From positions 62,001-126,000 of the forward strand of contig NZ_BSFI01000006.1 in assembly GCF_027922265.1 (NCBI RefSeq): a stretch of 64,000 nucleotides of DNA, read 5' to 3'. A program made the position numbers and the translations under genes. Of this stretch, positions 8,862-19,772 are shown piece by piece. This DNA is from Hansschlegelia plantiphila (GTDB lineage: Bacteria > Pseudomonadota > Alphaproteobacteria > Rhizobiales > Methylopilaceae). The stretch's first letter is position 1; each line of letters starts with the position of its first letter. The notes beneath the pieces were generated by a model. It ran no database searches. It was not told the DNA's origin and saw only the letters and a list, made by a program, of their open reading frames with translations.

Positions 8862-8982
8862 CGGCTGAACTCTGGCCGCTTTGAGTTTCCTGTCGCCTTC
8901 ATCCTTCGACGCTCCCGGCGCGGGAATGGCCGGATGAGCGGGCAGGGACCTTCCCCTCGGCCTTCCTCCCGCGACCCAAACG

Positions 8983-9009
8983 AAAAAGGGGACGCCTTGC
9001 GGCGTCCCC
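8983..9009 (-). terminator. Rho-independent terminator of glnA
   Basis: Nine-bp GC-rich stem (8988-8996 with 9001-9009) and a four-base loop, followed on the minus strand by tttttcg. It sits 40 bases past the glnA stop and closes the glnB-glnA operon. Confidence 0.88.
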
Positions 9010-9049
9010 TGTAGGCGGCGGGCTATGGCGGGCCCGCAGGGAGGATGTG

Positions 9050-10465
9050 TCAGACCGAGTAGTACATGTCGTACTCGACCGGGTGCGGCGTGTGCTCGAA
9101 CCGGATGACCTCCTGCATCTTCAGCTCGATGAAGCTGTCGATCTGGTCGTCGGTGAACACGCCGCCCTTCTTGAGGAACTCGCGATCCTTGTCGAGCGAG
9201 GTCAGCGCCTCGCGGAGCGAGCCGCACACGGTCGGGATCTTCCTCAGCTCCTTCGGCGGCAGGTCGTAGAGATCCTTGTCCATCGGCTGGCCGGGATCGA
9301 TCTTGTTCACGATGCCGTCGAGGCCCGCCATCATCAGCGCGGAGAAGCACAGATAGGGGTTCGCCGAGGGATCGGGGAACCGCACCTCGACGCGCTTCGC
9401 CTTGGGCGATGTCGTCCACGGGATGCGGCAGGAGGCCGAGCGGTTGCGCGCGGAGTAGGCGAGCAGCACCGGCGCCTCGAAGCCCGGGACGAGACGCTTG
9501 TAGCTGTTCGTCGTCGGGTTGGTGAAGGCGTTGATGGCCTTGGCGTGCTTGATCACGCCGCCGATGTACCAGAGGCATTCCTGGCTGAGGCCGGCGTATT
9601 TGTCGCCGGCGAACAGCGGCTTGCCGTTCTTCCAGATCGACATGTGGCAATGCATGCCCGAGCCGTTGTCGCCGTAGACGGGCTTCGGCATGAAGGTCGC
9701 CGACTTGCCGTAGCTCTGCGCGACCTGGTGGATGCAGTACTTGTAGACCTGCGTGTGGTCGGCCATCAGCACGGCTTCCTCGAACTTGAGGCCGAGCTCG
9801 TGCTGGGCGGACGCCACCTCGTGATGGTGCTTCTCGACCTTCGCGCCCATGGCCGCCATCGCCGCCAGCATCTCGCCGCGCATGTCCTGCGCGCTGTCCA
9901 TCGGCGGCACGGGGAAGTAGCCGCCCTTGGTGCGGATGCGGTGGCCGAGGTTGCCGGTGTCGTATTCGGCGTCGGAGTTGGTCGGCAGTTCGTCGCTGTC
10001 GACCTCGAAGCCGACCTTGTAGGGGCTGGTCGAGAACTTCACGTCGTCGAACACGAAGAACTCGGCCTCGGGGCCGAAATAGATCGTGTCGCCGATGCCG
10101 AGCGACTTGAGGTAGGCCTCGGCCTTGACCAGCGTGCCGCGCGGATCGCGCTCATAGGGCTCGTTGGTGGTCGGCTCGAGCACGTCGCAGACGACGGAGA
10201 GGGTGGTCGCCGCGAAGAACGGATCGAGGCAGGCGGTCTTCACGTCCGGCATCAGCAGCATGTCGGACTCGTTGATCGCCTTCCATCCGGCGATCGACGA
10301 GCCGTCGAACATCTGGCCTTCCGTGAAGAAATCGTCGTCGACCATCGTTATGTCGAACGTGACGTGCTGCCACTTGCCCTTCGGGTCGGTGAAGCGAAGG
10401 TCGACATACTTGACGTCATTGTCCTTGATGAACTTCATGACGTCGCTGGACGATTTTATCGCCAT
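9050..10465 (-). CDS. glnA: Glutamine synthetase type I
   Basis: A 471-residue class I-beta glutamine synthetase, making glutamine from glutamate, ammonia and ATP as a dodecamer. Seen directly: the N-terminal beta-grasp ([19 protein letters not shown]), the DGSSIAGW segment near the start, [14 protein letters not shown] of the ammonia/glutamate site, and the adenylylation region with Tyr400 in DKDLYDLPP, so activity should be controlled by GlnE adenylylation. It lies 63 bases downstream of glnB in one operon expressed from the sigma-54 promoter near 10950 and ends at the terminator at 8983-9009. Confidence 0.98.
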   Translation of the reverse strand: MAIKSSSDVMKFIKDNDVKYVDLRFTDPKGKWQHVTFDITMVDDDFFTEGQMFDGSSIAGWKAINESDMLLMPDVKTACLDPFFAATTLSVVCDVLEPTTNEPYERDPRGTLVKAEAYLKSLGIGDTIYFGPEAEFFVFDDVKFSTSPYKVGFEVDSDELPTNSDAEYDTGNLGHRIRTKGGYFPVPPMDSAQDMRGEMLAAMAAMGAKVEKHHHEVASAQHELGLKFEEAVLMADHTQVYKYCIHQVAQSYGKSATFMPKPVYGDNGSGMHCHMSIWKNGKPLFAGDKYAGLSQECLWYIGGVIKHAKAINAFTNPTTNSYKRLVPGFEAPVLLAYSARNRSASCRIPWTTSPKAKRVEVRFPDPSANPYLCFSALMMAGLDGIVNKIDPGQPMDKDLYDLPPKELRKIPTVCGSLREALTSLDKDREFLKKGGVFTDDQIDSFIELKMQEVIRFEHTPHPVEYDMYYSV

Positions 10466-10528
10466 TGTTTTGATCCTTCTTATTGTGCGCTTCCGACGTC
10501 CGCCCCCCGCGAACGCGGTTCGGGCGGG

Positions 10529-10975
<447 letters not shown>

Positions 10976-11157
10976 CTATAGCGCACTCCAAGCGGTCCTA
11001 GGGTGAAGACTTCTCACCGCTGTCGGGCGATCAGCGCGTATGATGAAAATAACGGCATTATGATCACGAATTGCGCGTCAATCCTTCGGCATCGCTGCTG
11101 CAAAAGCGCGCGAAATGGGCAAATGCCTCCCGATTGCCCCGCCCACGGCCGCCGCCG

Positions 11158-12642
11158 ATGAGCCTCGAACTTCTGACCCCCGCTGAAATGACCCGGGTCG
11201 ACGCCGCCGCGCCCGCCGCGGGCGCAAGCGGGTCGGCCCTGATGGAGCGCGCGGGCGGGGCTGTGGCGGCCGAGGTCGCGAACGGCTGGCCAGACGCCCG
11301 CCGCATCCTCGTGCTTGCGGGACCCGGCAACAATGGAGGCGACGGCTTCGTCGCAGCCCGAAAACTGGCCGAAGCGGGGAGGGAGGTCCTGGTCGCCCTT
11401 CTCGGCGACCGCGAGTCCCTGAAGGGCGATGCGGCCGTGGCGGCGGCGCGCTGGACCGGCGAAACCGGCCCGCTCCCGAACGCGCCGTTCGAGGCCTGCG
11501 ACCTCGTCATCGACGCCCTGTTCGGGGCAGGGCTCGGCAGACCGATCGAGGGCGCTGCGGCGGACGCGGTGTCCGCCGCCAACGCGTCCGGTCTGCCGAT
11601 CGTCTCGGTCGACGTGCCGAGCGGGCTCGACGGCGCGACCGGGCGGCCGCTCGGCGACGCATGCGTCAGGGCCTCGCTCACGGTCACCTTCGTGCGGCTG
11701 AAGCCGGGCCATGTCCTGACGCCGGGCCGCTCGCTCTGTGGCCGCGTCGTCCTAGCCGACATCGGCATGCCCGAAGACGCGGTCGCCGGGATCGGCGCGA
11801 GGGCCTTCCTCAACAGGCCGGCGCTCTGGCGCGACCAGCTGCCCGCGCCCTCGATCGAGGGCCACAAATATTCCCGCGGCCATGTCGCCGTCTGGAGCGG
11901 GCCCGAGCTTTCGACCGGCGCGGCCCGGCTGTCAGCGCTCGCGGCGCTGCGCTCTGGGGCAGGGGCGGTCACCCTTCTCGGCCAGCGCGCGGCGCTGAAG
12001 GAGCATGCGGCCCACCTCACCGCCGTCATGCTGCGCGAGGCGGAGAACGACTGGGCGGAGTTCCTAACGCAGCGGCGCGTCTCGGCGGTCGTGGTCGGAC
12101 CCGCCGCCGGACCGACGGAGCGCACGGCAAAGGCGTTGACGGAAGCGATCGAGGCCGGCTGCCACGTGGTGATGGACGCCGATGTATTCTCGCTGTTCGC
12201 CGGCCGTCCCGACGATCTCGCCGCTCTGATCGCGCGCGGGAGCGGGCAGGTGGCGCTCACCCCCCACGAGGGCGAGTTCGCGCGGGTGTTCGGCGTGGAC
12301 AAGACGGCGTCCAAGCTCGAGCGCGCCCGGGCCGCTGCCGCACGCTCGGGGGCGACTGTGCTGCTGAAAGGCGCAGACACCGTCGTCGCCACGCCCGACG
12401 GCCGCGCGACCGTCGCCGACAACGCGCCGCCATACCTTGCGACCGCGGGCGCGGGCGACGTGCTGGCTGGGCTCTGCGCCGGTCTGCTGGCGCAAGGCGC
12501 TCCGGCCTTCGAGGCGGCCTCGGCCGCCGTCTGGCTGCATGGCGAGGCCGCGACCGCCGTCGGGCGCGGCCTGATCGCCGACGACCTGCCGGGTGCGATC
12601 CCGGAGGCGCTGAGGCGGATGGAGGAGCGGGCGGCCGGCTGA
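11158..12642 (+). CDS. nnrD: Bifunctional NAD(P)H-hydrate epimerase / ADP-dependent dehydratase
   Basis: A 494-residue metabolite-repair enzyme that returns damaged NADHX and NADPHX to NAD(P)H. The N-terminal half is the YjeF_N epimerase (AGPGNNGGDGFVAAR; VIDALFGAGL; SVDVPSGLDG). The C-terminal half is the ribokinase-like dehydratase (HKYSRGHVAVWSG; TPHEGEFARVFG; LLKGADTVVATPDG; TAGAGDVLAGLCAG). ATG at 11158 is preferred over an upstream TTG at 11071 because MSLELLTPAEM is the usual start. It is transcribed away from glnB. Confidence 0.95.
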   Translation: MSLELLTPAEMTRVDAAAPAAGASGSALMERAGGAVAAEVANGWPDARRILVLAGPGNNGGDGFVAARKLAEAGREVLVALLGDRESLKGDAAVAAARWTGETGPLPNAPFEACDLVIDALFGAGLGRPIEGAAADAVSAANASGLPIVSVDVPSGLDGATGRPLGDACVRASLTVTFVRLKPGHVLTPGRSLCGRVVLADIGMPEDAVAGIGARAFLNRPALWRDQLPAPSIEGHKYSRGHVAVWSGPELSTGAARLSALAALRSGAGAVTLLGQRAALKEHAAHLTAVMLREAENDWAEFLTQRRVSAVVVGPAAGPTERTAKALTEAIEAGCHVVMDADVFSLFAGRPDDLAALIARGSGQVALTPHEGEFARVFGVDKTASKLERARAAAARSGATVLLKGADTVVATPDGRATVADNAPPYLATAGAGDVLAGLCAGLLAQGAPAFEAASAAVWLHGEAATAVGRGLIADDLPGAIPEALRRMEERAAG

Positions 12643-12791
12643 CGGCGTCGCGCTGGTGCGATGTGGCGTTCGGCGCGTAAGGCTTCCGGCGCCGGGATCC
12701 GCCTGGAGACAGGCTCCCCGGCTGAGCCCGCCACGAGTCGCATAAGATATATTATGGAACTTACCCTCGGGGGCGAACCTCCGATAGGCCG

Positions 12792-13205
12792 CTACCGAGC
12801 TTTGAGTTGTGCGAGGACGCTCGGGAGATTGTTGATCCCCCAATGCTCGGCATAGCGTCCGTCCGCCACGCGCACGATGTCGATGACATCGATGGCGACC
12901 CGTCGGCCGGTCGGCTCCACGCCCATCAGGGCGCCGGTATGGGTGCCGGTGATCGTCTTGCGGGTCGTCACCATGTCACCCTCGGCGATCTGATCGTGAA
13001 TCGTGACCGACAGTTCGCTAAGCGCGGGGCGAAGGATTGTCTGAAACGTATTCCACATGCCTTCCGGCCCTGCGTCCGCTCCGGCAGGAGCAGATCGATT
13101 GATGAACGTCGGCTCCATCAGGGCGTCAAATGCGACACGGCGCCCTTTGGCGATCACCTCTTCGTTGAATCGGCGGACCACGGCTTTGATATCTTGCAAC
13201 GACAC
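12792..13205 (-). CDS. SnoaL-like / ester cyclase family protein
   Basis: A 137-residue NTF2-fold protein of the SnoaL-like group. Typical blocks are an N-terminal helix (VRRFNEEVIAKG), the central GPEGMWNTFQTI segment and the TITGTHTGALMGVEPTGRRV and GRYAEHWGINN endings. Many relatives have no known substrate; a cyclase or isomerase function cannot be assumed. The GTG start is supported by aggagg seven bases upstream. It lies 12 bases downstream of the metallo-hydrolase gene on the same strand, so it may be the last gene of that run. Confidence 0.75.
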   Translation of the reverse strand: MSLQDIKAVVRRFNEEVIAKGRRVAFDALMEPTFINRSAPAGADAGPEGMWNTFQTILRPALSELSVTIHDQIAEGDMVTTRKTITGTHTGALMGVEPTGRRVAIDVIDIVRVADGRYAEHWGINNLPSVLAQLKAR

Positions 13206-13217
13206 AGGCAGGCCTCC

Positions 13218-14021
13218 TCAGACGCTCTCGATCTTGAAGGTCATCCCGTCATAGGCCGGCTCCACGCCGGCCGGGAGCCGCGCCTTCAGCGTCGCATAGT
13301 CCATGTCGGTGTGGAGATTGGTCAGCACGGCGCGGCGGGGCTTCAGCCGTTCGATCCAATCGAGCGCCTGGGCGAGCGTGAAGTGGCTGGGATGCGGAGC
13401 CTCGCGGAGCGCGTCCACGATCCAGAGATCGAGGTTTTCAAGAGTTGAAACAGCAGCTTCCGGGATGTCGTTGACGTCAGGCGTATAGGCGACGCCATCG
13501 AAGCGGAAACCCAGCGCCCGCTCGCGGCCGTGAATGAGCGCGATGGGCAACGCCTCGATCACGCCTCCCGGACCTTCGATCGACGCGGCTTCGCCCGCGG
13601 TGAGACGGCGTTCGTTCAGGATCGGCGGATAGACGCTGCCAGGCGGGGTCTCGAACACGTAGCCGAAACGGTCGTTGAGGAACTTCGACATCTGCGCGTC
13701 GCACCAGATGTCGACGCGTCCGTGGGCGTGGATGGCGAGCGGCCGGAGATCGTCGATGCCGTGGGTGTGGTCCGCATGCTCATGCGTGTAGAGCACGCCG
13801 TCGACCCGGTCGACGCCCGCTCCGAGGAGCTGGTCGCGCAGATCCGCGCCGGTGTCCACGAGCACGCGCGTCACGCTGGCGTCGGACGTCCGCTCGACCA
13901 GGAGAGAGCAGCGTCGCCGGCGGTTCTTCGGCTCGTCGGGATCGCAGGCGCCCCAGCCGGACGCGACACGGGGCACGCCGCCGGACGAGCCGCAGCCGAG
14001 GATCGTGACGGCGAGGCTCAT
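13218..14021 (-). CDS. MBL-fold metallo-hydrolase (PhnP-like)
   Basis: A 267-residue metallo-beta-lactamase-fold hydrolase. The N-terminus LGCGSSGGVPRV, the metal-binding THEHADHTHGIDD motif and a closing NLHTDMDY segment match the PhnP-like cyclic phosphodiesterase subgroup found downstream of tatD in Rhizobiales. ATG at 14021 overlaps the tatD stop (ATGA), which fixes the start. The native substrate is not known for this position in the chromosome; a cyclic phosphate diester is a reasonable guess from the family. Confidence 0.85.
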   Translation of the reverse strand: MSLAVTILGCGSSGGVPRVASGWGACDPDEPKNRRRRCSLLVERTSDASVTRVLVDTGADLRDQLLGAGVDRVDGVLYTHEHADHTHGIDDLRPLAIHAHGRVDIWCDAQMSKFLNDRFGYVFETPPGSVYPPILNERRLTAGEAASIEGPGGVIEALPIALIHGRERALGFRFDGVAYTPDVNDIPEAAVSTLENLDLWIVDALREAPHPSHFTLAQALDWIERLKPRRAVLTNLHTDMDYATLKARLPAGVEPAYDGMTFKIESV

Positions 14022-14833
14022 GCCGGAATCGCACCTTCGTAAGAGACAAGAGCATTTCTGTCGGTCTTGTTGAAAAGACGGAAGAAATTGTCTGTCGTCA
14101 CATCGCGTGTCCGGGCCTCGTCCCAACCCCGCACCTTGGCCAGAACCGCTGCGGTGTTCGCGGTGTGAGCCGGCTCGTTGCGGCGGCCTCGGAACGGTTC
14201 GGGGGCGAGGTAGGGGGCGTCGGTCTCGACCAGCAGGCGATCTTCCGGCACTTCGGCTGCGATCGCGCGCAGGTCGTCGGACCGCTTGAAGGTCAGAATG
14301 CCGGAGAACGACACGTAGAGGCCCAGCGCCACGCCCCGGCGCGCGAGCTCGGCGCCCGAGGAGAAGCAGTGCAGAACGGCCGGGAAGGCCCCCTTCCCCG
14401 CCTCGTCCTCCAGGATCCCGATCATCGCCTCGTCGGCGGAACGCGCGTGAATGACGAGCGGCAACCCGGTCTCGCGGGCGGCGGCGATGTGGGCCCGGAA
14501 GCCATGCTCCTGCGCGGCGTAGTCTCCGGGATAATGGAAGTCGAGGCCCGCCTCGCCGAAGCCGACGATCTTCGGATGCTCGGCGAGCGTCACCAGCTCC
14601 TCGGTCGTGACGTCGACCTCCTCATGCGCGTTCTGCGGATGGGTTCCGACGGTGCCGAAGACGCTGGGGTAGCGCTCGACCAGCCCGAGAATCTGGTCGA
14701 AGCGGCGCACACGGGTCGAGATCGTGACCATCAGCCCGACGCCGGCGGCGTGAGCGCGCGCGACCACCGCGTCGCGTTCGGCCTCGAAGTCCGGAAAGTC
14801 GAGGTGGCAGTGGCTGTCGACGAGAGCCGTCAC
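14018..14833 (-). CDS. tatD: TatD-family metal-dependent DNase
   Basis: A 271-residue TIM-barrel hydrolase of the TatD family (3'-5' exonuclease / DNase activity in characterised members). It begins with the metal-binding [11 protein letters not shown], then [38 protein letters not shown] and the closing [12 protein letters not shown]. The GTG start at 14833 overlaps the metG stop (GTGA). Order metG-tatD-metallo-hydrolase with overlapping ends indicates one transcript. Confidence 0.95.
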   Translation of the reverse strand: MTALVDSHCHLDFPDFEAERDAVVARAHAAGVGLMVTISTRVRRFDQILGLVERYPSVFGTVGTHPQNAHEEVDVTTEELVTLAEHPKIVGFGEAGLDFHYPGDYAAQEHGFRAHIAAARETGLPLVIHARSADEAMIGILEDEAGKGAFPAVLHCFSSGAELARRGVALGLYVSFSGILTFKRSDDLRAIAAEVPEDRLLVETDAPYLAPEPFRGRRNEPAHTANTAAVLAKVRGWDEARTRDVTTDNFFRLFNKTDRNALVSYEGAIPA

Positions 14834-16380
14834 GCGGCCGCCTCCGGCTCGACATAGCGCGGGAAGACAGGCTCCGGCGGCGGCAGCGGCGCGCCCGGCG
14901 TCAGGCGTCCGCCAAGGCTCGCGAAGGCGCGTGCTTCTTCGGCGACGCCGAGCGCGTCGAGCAGCTTGGCGGCCGACGTCGGCATGAACGGCTGCACGAG
15001 GATCGACACGCTGCGCAGCACCTCGAGCGTCACATAGAGCACCGTCGCCATGCGCTCGGGATCGGTCTTCCGAAGCGCCCAAGGTTCGTGGTTGGCGAAA
15101 TAGCGGTTGGCGTCGGCGACCACCGTCCAGATCGTGGCGAGCGCCGCGTGGAGCGCGAGATCGTCGAACGCGGCGGAGACTTTTCCGTACAGCGCGTCGG
15201 CGCTTGCGAGCAGCGCCTCGTCGGCCTCGGTGAACGCGGCGGGCGAGGGCGCCCTGCCCTCGCAGTTCTTCGCGACCATAGAAAGCGAGCGCTGCGCAAG
15301 ATTGCCGAGGTCGTTCGCGAGGTCGGCGTTGATGCGGCCGACGATCGCCTCGTGGCTGTACGAGCCGTCCTGCCCGAACGGCGCCTCGCGCAGCAGGAAG
15401 TAGCGGACGGGATCGACGCCGTAGCCTTCGGCGAGCGCGAAGGGGTCGACGACGTTGCCGACCGACTTCGACATCTTCTCCCCTCGATTATAGAGGAACC
15501 CGTGCGCGAACACGCGCTTGGGCAGCGGCAGCTCGGCGGACATCAGGAAGGCGGGCCAGAACACCGTATGGAACCGGATGATGTCCTTGCCGATGACGTG
15601 GAGGTCGGCGGGCCACACCCGCTCGAACGTCGCCATGTCGGCGGGGAAGCCCGCGCCGGTGATGTAGTTCGTCAGCGCGTCGACCCAGACATACATCACG
15701 TGCCGGGCGTCGTCGGGAACCGGCACGCCCCAATCGAAGGTGGTGCGGCTGATCGAGAGGTCCGATAGGCCCCGCTTCACGAAGGCCAGGACCTCGTTCC
15801 GCCGCGCGTCCGGACCGATGAAGCCTGGCTGCTCCTCGTAGAGTTTCAGCAGCCGGTCCTGATAGGCGGAGAGGCGGAAGAAGTAGCTTTCCTCGACGAC
15901 CCACTCGACCGGCGCGCCGGTCGGCGCCTTGCGGGAGCCGTCCTCGGCCAGAACCGTCTCGCTCTCGTCGAAATAGGCCTCGTCGCGGACCGAGTACCAG
16001 CCCTCGTATTTGCCGAGATAGACGTCGCCGGCCGCCTTCATCCGCCGCCAAAGCTCCTGGCTCGCGGCGTAATGGTCCTGGTCGGTCGTGCGGATGAAGC
16101 GGTCGAACGACACGCCGTAGAGTTCGTCCATCGCCTTGAAGCGCGCGGCGTTCTTCGTCGCCCATTCTAACGGCGTCACGCCTTCGCGCGCGGCCGTCTG
16201 GGACATCTTCAGCCCATGCTCGTCGGTGCCGGTGAGAAAGCGGACCTCACGGCCGTCGAGCCGGTGGAACCGCGCGACCGCGTCGGTCGCGATCGCCTCG
16301 TAGACGTGGCCGATATGCGGGACGCCGTTGGGATAGGCGATCGCGGTGGTGACGTAATAGGGCGGTCTGGCGTCCGTCAT
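14830..16380 (-). CDS. metG: Methionyl-tRNA synthetase
   Basis: A 516-residue class I synthetase that charges tRNA-Met. Present are the HIGH motif ([13 protein letters not shown]), the KMSKS loop ([10 protein letters not shown]) and an anticodon-binding helical domain at the C-terminus. The short form without the extra C-terminal dimer domain is usual in alphaproteobacteria. ATG at 16380 is chosen since [19 protein letters not shown] is the conserved start; the frame continues upstream without homology. It follows holB by 31 bases. Confidence 0.97.
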   Translation of the reverse strand: MTDARPPYYVTTAIAYPNGVPHIGHVYEAIATDAVARFHRLDGREVRFLTGTDEHGLKMSQTAAREGVTPLEWATKNAARFKAMDELYGVSFDRFIRTTDQDHYAASQELWRRMKAAGDVYLGKYEGWYSVRDEAYFDESETVLAEDGSRKAPTGAPVEWVVEESYFFRLSAYQDRLLKLYEEQPGFIGPDARRNEVLAFVKRGLSDLSISRTTFDWGVPVPDDARHVMYVWVDALTNYITGAGFPADMATFERVWPADLHVIGKDIIRFHTVFWPAFLMSAELPLPKRVFAHGFLYNRGEKMSKSVGNVVDPFALAEGYGVDPVRYFLLREAPFGQDGSYSHEAIVGRINADLANDLGNLAQRSLSMVAKNCEGRAPSPAAFTEADEALLASADALYGKVSAAFDDLALHAALATIWTVVADANRYFANHEPWALRKTDPERMATVLYVTLEVLRSVSILVQPFMPTSAAKLLDALGVAEEARAFASLGGRLTPGAPLPPPEPVFPRYVEPEAAA

Positions 16381-16411
16381 CGCGGGCTCTGGTCTCGACG
16401 GAGCTTGGCCG

Positions 16412-17476
16412 TCACCGGCTGGCGAGGCCGGCGAGCTGGGCGAGCGTCTCAAGGACGAAAGGCCGGCGATCGAGGTTGAACACCTCGATCTCACGGGCCG
16501 AGCGGGCGGTTTTTTCCCACAGCTCCGCAACGCGCGCAAGACGCGGCTCCCGCAATGCGGCGCCGCTGGCGACGCGCTCGTGAAGCCAGTCGCCGACAAG
16601 CGTCACGAACAGGCCGAAACGCTCCTCCCCTCCCCGCCGCGCAAGATCCTCGGCGAGCGAGTGAGCCGCCCTGACGTCGATCGCGGGAAGTCGCTCGAGC
16701 AGGCCGCCGACGATCTGACGAAGCGCCGCGCCGTCGCTCGCCAGCAGCGAGATCGCGCGCGACACGCTGCCCTCCGCAAGGTCGGCTGCGGCCGCAAGGG
16801 CTTCCGGCTCGTGCTCGTCGGCGATGTCCGGGAGGCCGGTCAGCACTCGAAGCGTCTCCGAGGCCGAAAGCGGATCCAGCCGAAGCGAGCGGCAGCGCGA
16901 TCGGACCGGCGCCGGGAGCGCGCGCGGCGTCGCGCTGAGCAGCAGGAAGATGGCGCGCGCCGGCGGCTCCTCCAGCGCCTTCAGCAGGGCGTTGGCCGCC
17001 GCTCCGTTCAGGTCGTCGGCGGTGTCGACGATCGCCACCCGCCAACCGCCCTCGCCGGCCGTGGACCCGAAGAACGACACGGCGCGGCGCACGTCGTCGA
17101 CGCGGATCTCGCCATAGAAGGTCTTGCGCTCGGCGTTCCAGCCGCGGCGCAGCACGAAGAGGTCGGGATGCGCCATCCGCGCGATCCGCCGAGCGGCCGG
17201 ATTGTCGGGCGGGACGTACAGGTCGGTCGCGTTAGCGACCTCCGGCGACGCTGGGTTCTCATGGGCGAGCGCGAAGCGCGCGAGGCGATAGGCGAGCGTC
17301 GCCTTGCCCACGCCCACCGCCCCCGAGATCAGCCAGGCGTGGTGCATGCGGTCGGAGCGGAAGGCGTTGAGCAGGTCCTGCTCGGCGGCGCGGTGGCCGA
17401 CGAGCGCGCTGGTCTCGCGCGGGTGCGGGCAGTCGTCGCGGCGGTCGGATTCGGGCAGGCCGTCGGCTTCGATCAT
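16412..17476 (-). CDS. holB: DNA polymerase III subunit delta'
   Basis: A 354-residue clamp-loader subunit. The AAA+ domain has the holB-type Walker [19 protein letters not shown] after the N-terminal [11 protein letters not shown] segment, and the sensor region [20 protein letters not shown] with the RSRC arginine-finger-type segment. In related genomes it directly follows tmk; here two extra genes (17570-18967) separate them. The start is the first ATG, 94 bases from the divergent DUF427 gene. Confidence 0.93.
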   Translation of the reverse strand: MIEADGLPESDRRDDCPHPRETSALVGHRAAEQDLLNAFRSDRMHHAWLISGAVGVGKATLAYRLARFALAHENPASPEVANATDLYVPPDNPAARRIARMAHPDLFVLRRGWNAERKTFYGEIRVDDVRRAVSFFGSTAGEGGWRVAIVDTADDLNGAAANALLKALEEPPARAIFLLLSATPRALPAPVRSRCRSLRLDPLSASETLRVLTGLPDIADEHEPEALAAAADLAEGSVSRAISLLASDGAALRQIVGGLLERLPAIDVRAAHSLAEDLARRGGEERFGLFVTLVGDWLHERVASGAALREPRLARVAELWEKTARSAREIEVFNLDRRPFVLETLAQLAGLASR

Positions 17477-17569
17477 GGCCTGATCCTATTGCAGGCTTTT
17501 CGCTTGCAGTCAGGCGCCTGCGCCCTCACGTCCAACGAGGCCGTTTCCACAATAGCAGGGCAGATCGCC

Positions 17570-17950
17570 ATGTCCGTCAGGGCCATGAGACTTCCGGATG
17601 ACGATCATCCGATCAGCATCACCCCGAATCCGAACCGAATCGTCGTCAGAGTCGGAGGCCGCGTGCTAGCCGACACGCGGAACGCGCTGTCGCTGAAGGA
17701 GGCGTCATATCCCCCCGTCCAGTACGTGCCGCGCGCCGACGTCGACATGGCGCTGCTGCAGCGCACGGACCATTCGACCTACTGCCCCTTCAAAGGCGAC
17801 TGCAGCTATTTCAGCATCCCGTCGGGCGGCGATCGCGCGGTGAACGCCGTCTGGAGCTACGAGGCGCCCTATGACGCCGTCGCGGCGATCAAGGGCCACC
17901 TCGCCTTCTACCCCGACCGGGTCGAGATCACGGAGGAACCGATCGGCTGA
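17570..17950 (+). CDS. DUF427 domain protein
   Basis: A 126-residue protein of the DUF427 family, small beta-tent-fold proteins of unknown biochemical role. Typical blocks are ITPNPNRIVVRVGGRVLADT, YPPVQYVPRADVDM, the cysteine-bearing DHSTYCPFKGDCSYFS, and YDAVAAIKGHLAFYPDRVEI near the end. An alternative start is the ATG at 17585. It points opposite to the surrounding housekeeping genes and, with the luciferase-like gene whose stop lies six bases away on the other strand, forms an insertion in the tmk-holB run. Confidence 0.85.
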   Translation: MSVRAMRLPDDDHPISITPNPNRIVVRVGGRVLADTRNALSLKEASYPPVQYVPRADVDMALLQRTDHSTYCPFKGDCSYFSIPSGGDRAVNAVWSYEAPYDAVAAIKGHLAFYPDRVEITEEPIG

Positions 17951-17956
17951 GGGTCG

Positions 17957-18967
17957 TCACGCGACGGCGCGCGCGGCCTGCCCGAGGCGGTCGCGAACGT
18001 CGGCGGTCAGCTCGAGCGAGCGCAGCCGCGCGGCGGGCTCGAAGACGTGGCCCGTCACCATCAGCTCATCCGGGCGAAGCTCCGCGATGAAGTCCGCCAG
18101 GCCGCGTTGCACCGTGTCGGGCGAACCGACGAAGGAGCGGCTGAGCATCTGGCGCAGGCCCGCCTTCTCGGCCGGCGAGCAATAGGCGTCAATGTCCTCG
18201 ATCGGCTTCGGCAGCAGGCCCGGCGCGCCGCGGCGGAGATTGATGAAGGCCTGCTGCTGGGATGTGAACAACCGGGCGGCCTCGGCGTCGCTGTCCGCCG
18301 CGAGCACGTTGACCGCCGCCATCGCGTAAGGCGCCGCGAGCCGCTCCGACGGTTTGAAGCGCTCGCGATAGACCGCGAAGGCGTCGACGAGGTCGGCCGG
18401 CGCGAAATGCGAGGCGAAGGCGAAGGGCAGGCCGAGCATCGCCGCGAGCTGGGCTGAGTACAGGCTCGAGCCCAGCAGCCAGACCGGCACGTCGAGTCCC
18501 GCCCCCGGCACCGCGCGCACGCCCTGCCCCGGAGCCGCAGGCTCGAAATATTCCATCAGCTCGACCACGTCCTGCGGGAAGGAGTCGGCGCCGCCCAGAC
18601 CCCTGCGGAGCGCGCGCGACGTCATCATGTCCGTGCCGGGCGCCCGGCCGAGCCCGAGATCGATACGGCCGGGGTAGAGCGTGGCGAGCGTGCCGAACTG
18701 CTCGGCGATGATGAGCGGCGCATGGTTCGGCAGCATCACGCCGCCGGAGCCCACGCGGATCGTTTCGGTCGCGCCGGCGACATGGCCGATCACGACGGCG
18801 GTCGCCGCGCTCGCGATGCCCGTCATGTTGTGGTGCTCGGCGAGCCAGAAGCGCTCGTAGCCGAGACGTTCCGACGCCTTGGCGTAGGCGACCGAGTTGC
18901 GGAACGCGTCGGCCGCAGTCGAGCCTTCGGCGATCGGCGCGAGATCGAGGACGGAGAAGGGGATCAT
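17957..18967 (-). CDS. LLM-class flavin-dependent oxidoreductase
   Basis: A 336-residue luciferase-like monooxygenase-fold protein. [21 protein letters not shown] is the usual start of this subgroup, followed by [30 protein letters not shown], the [23 protein letters not shown] segment and the C-terminal [13 protein letters not shown]. These enzymes use reduced FMN; substrates are mostly unknown. ATG at 18967 is chosen because it begins the conserved core. It is not part of the usual tmk-holB neighbourhood. Confidence 0.9.
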   Translation of the reverse strand: MIPFSVLDLAPIAEGSTAADAFRNSVAYAKASERLGYERFWLAEHHNMTGIASAATAVVIGHVAGATETIRVGSGGVMLPNHAPLIIAEQFGTLATLYPGRIDLGLGRAPGTDMMTSRALRRGLGGADSFPQDVVELMEYFEPAAPGQGVRAVPGAGLDVPVWLLGSSLYSAQLAAMLGLPFAFASHFAPADLVDAFAVYRERFKPSERLAAPYAMAAVNVLAADSDAEAARLFTSQQQAFINLRRGAPGLLPKPIEDIDAYCSPAEKAGLRQMLSRSFVGSPDTVQRGLADFIAELRPDELMVTGHVFEPAARLRSLELTADVRDRLGQAARAVA

Positions 18968-19121
18968 GGGACCATGCCTTTGCCGGACGAATCGACCGGC
19001 CGAGAGTGGGATGCCAGCGCCGCGCGGCGCGCCGACTTTTTCATTCCCTAGATTGGCATGCCGAGGCCTGACCGAAAGTGCGCGTGGCGCATGCATGGGG
19101 TTGCGTCGGCGAGCGGGTGGA

Positions 19122-19772
19122 TCAGAGAGCGACGCCGATCGACCGGCCGATCGCCGAGATCGCGGCCGCCTGCACCTCTGCGGGCGTCCGGGCCGCGTCG
19201 ATCACCACGGCTTTCTCGCCGAGCGTCCGCGCCTGGTCGAGATAGGATTCGCGGACGCGGGCATGGAAGGCGAGGTCGAGCCCTTCGAAGCGGCCTTCGT
19301 CGATCGCGCCGGCGTCGAGCCGCCGCTTGCTGCGTCCGATCCCGACGACCGGCTCGACGTCGAGGAACACCGTCAGGTCGGGCCAGAGATCGCCCACGGC
19401 GTCGCGATGAAGACCACGGATGAACGCCTGCGACAGGCCCCTCCCCGCGCCCTGATAGGCGATCGTCGAGCCGACATAGCGGTCGCTGACGACGATCTCG
19501 CCCTGCGCCAGCGCCGGCCTGATCACGCGCTCGACGTGCTGGACGCGCGCCGCGGTCATCAGCAGGAGTTCGGATCGGGCGTCCCAGACCGCGCCGGTCT
19601 CGGCGAGCAGGAGCCCGCGCAGCGCCTCGCCTTCGGGCGTGCCGCCCGGCTCGCGGGTCGCGGTCACCGTTCGGCCGAGCGCCCCGAGACGACCGACGAT
19701 GGCGGCGATCAAGCCGCCCTTCCCCGCTCCGTCGCCGCCCTCTACGGCGATGAAGACGCCGCTCTCGGGCAT
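19122..19772 (-). CDS. tmk: Thymidylate kinase with variant Walker A
   Basis: A 216-residue dTMP kinase making dTDP. Family blocks are clear: [17 protein letters not shown], the [20 protein letters not shown] segment with the DRY/DRF-type motif, and VFLDVEP. The P-loop reads GGDGAGKGG, so the Ser/Thr that normally follows the Lys and binds magnesium is Gly19. The start overlaps the carboxypeptidase stop by one base (TGATG), indicating translational coupling. The call as Tmk is firm from the rest of the protein; catalytic strength is open. Confidence 0.92.
   Translation of the reverse strand: MPESGVFIAVEGGDGAGKGGLIAAIVGRLGALGRTVTATREPGGTPEGEALRGLLLAETGAVWDARSELLLMTAARVQHVERVIRPALAQGEIVVSDRYVGSTIAYQGAGRGLSQAFIRGLHRDAVGDLWPDLTVFLDVEPVVGIGRSKRRLDAGAIDEGRFEGLDLAFHARVRESYLDQARTLGEKAVVIDAARTPAEVQAAAISAIGRSIGVAL

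Noticed and set aside
11064..12743. 559-codon antisense frame opposite the NAD(P)HX repair gene
   Set aside because: Ser/Ala/Arg-rich shadow without domain features; the plus-strand gene has full conserved motifs.
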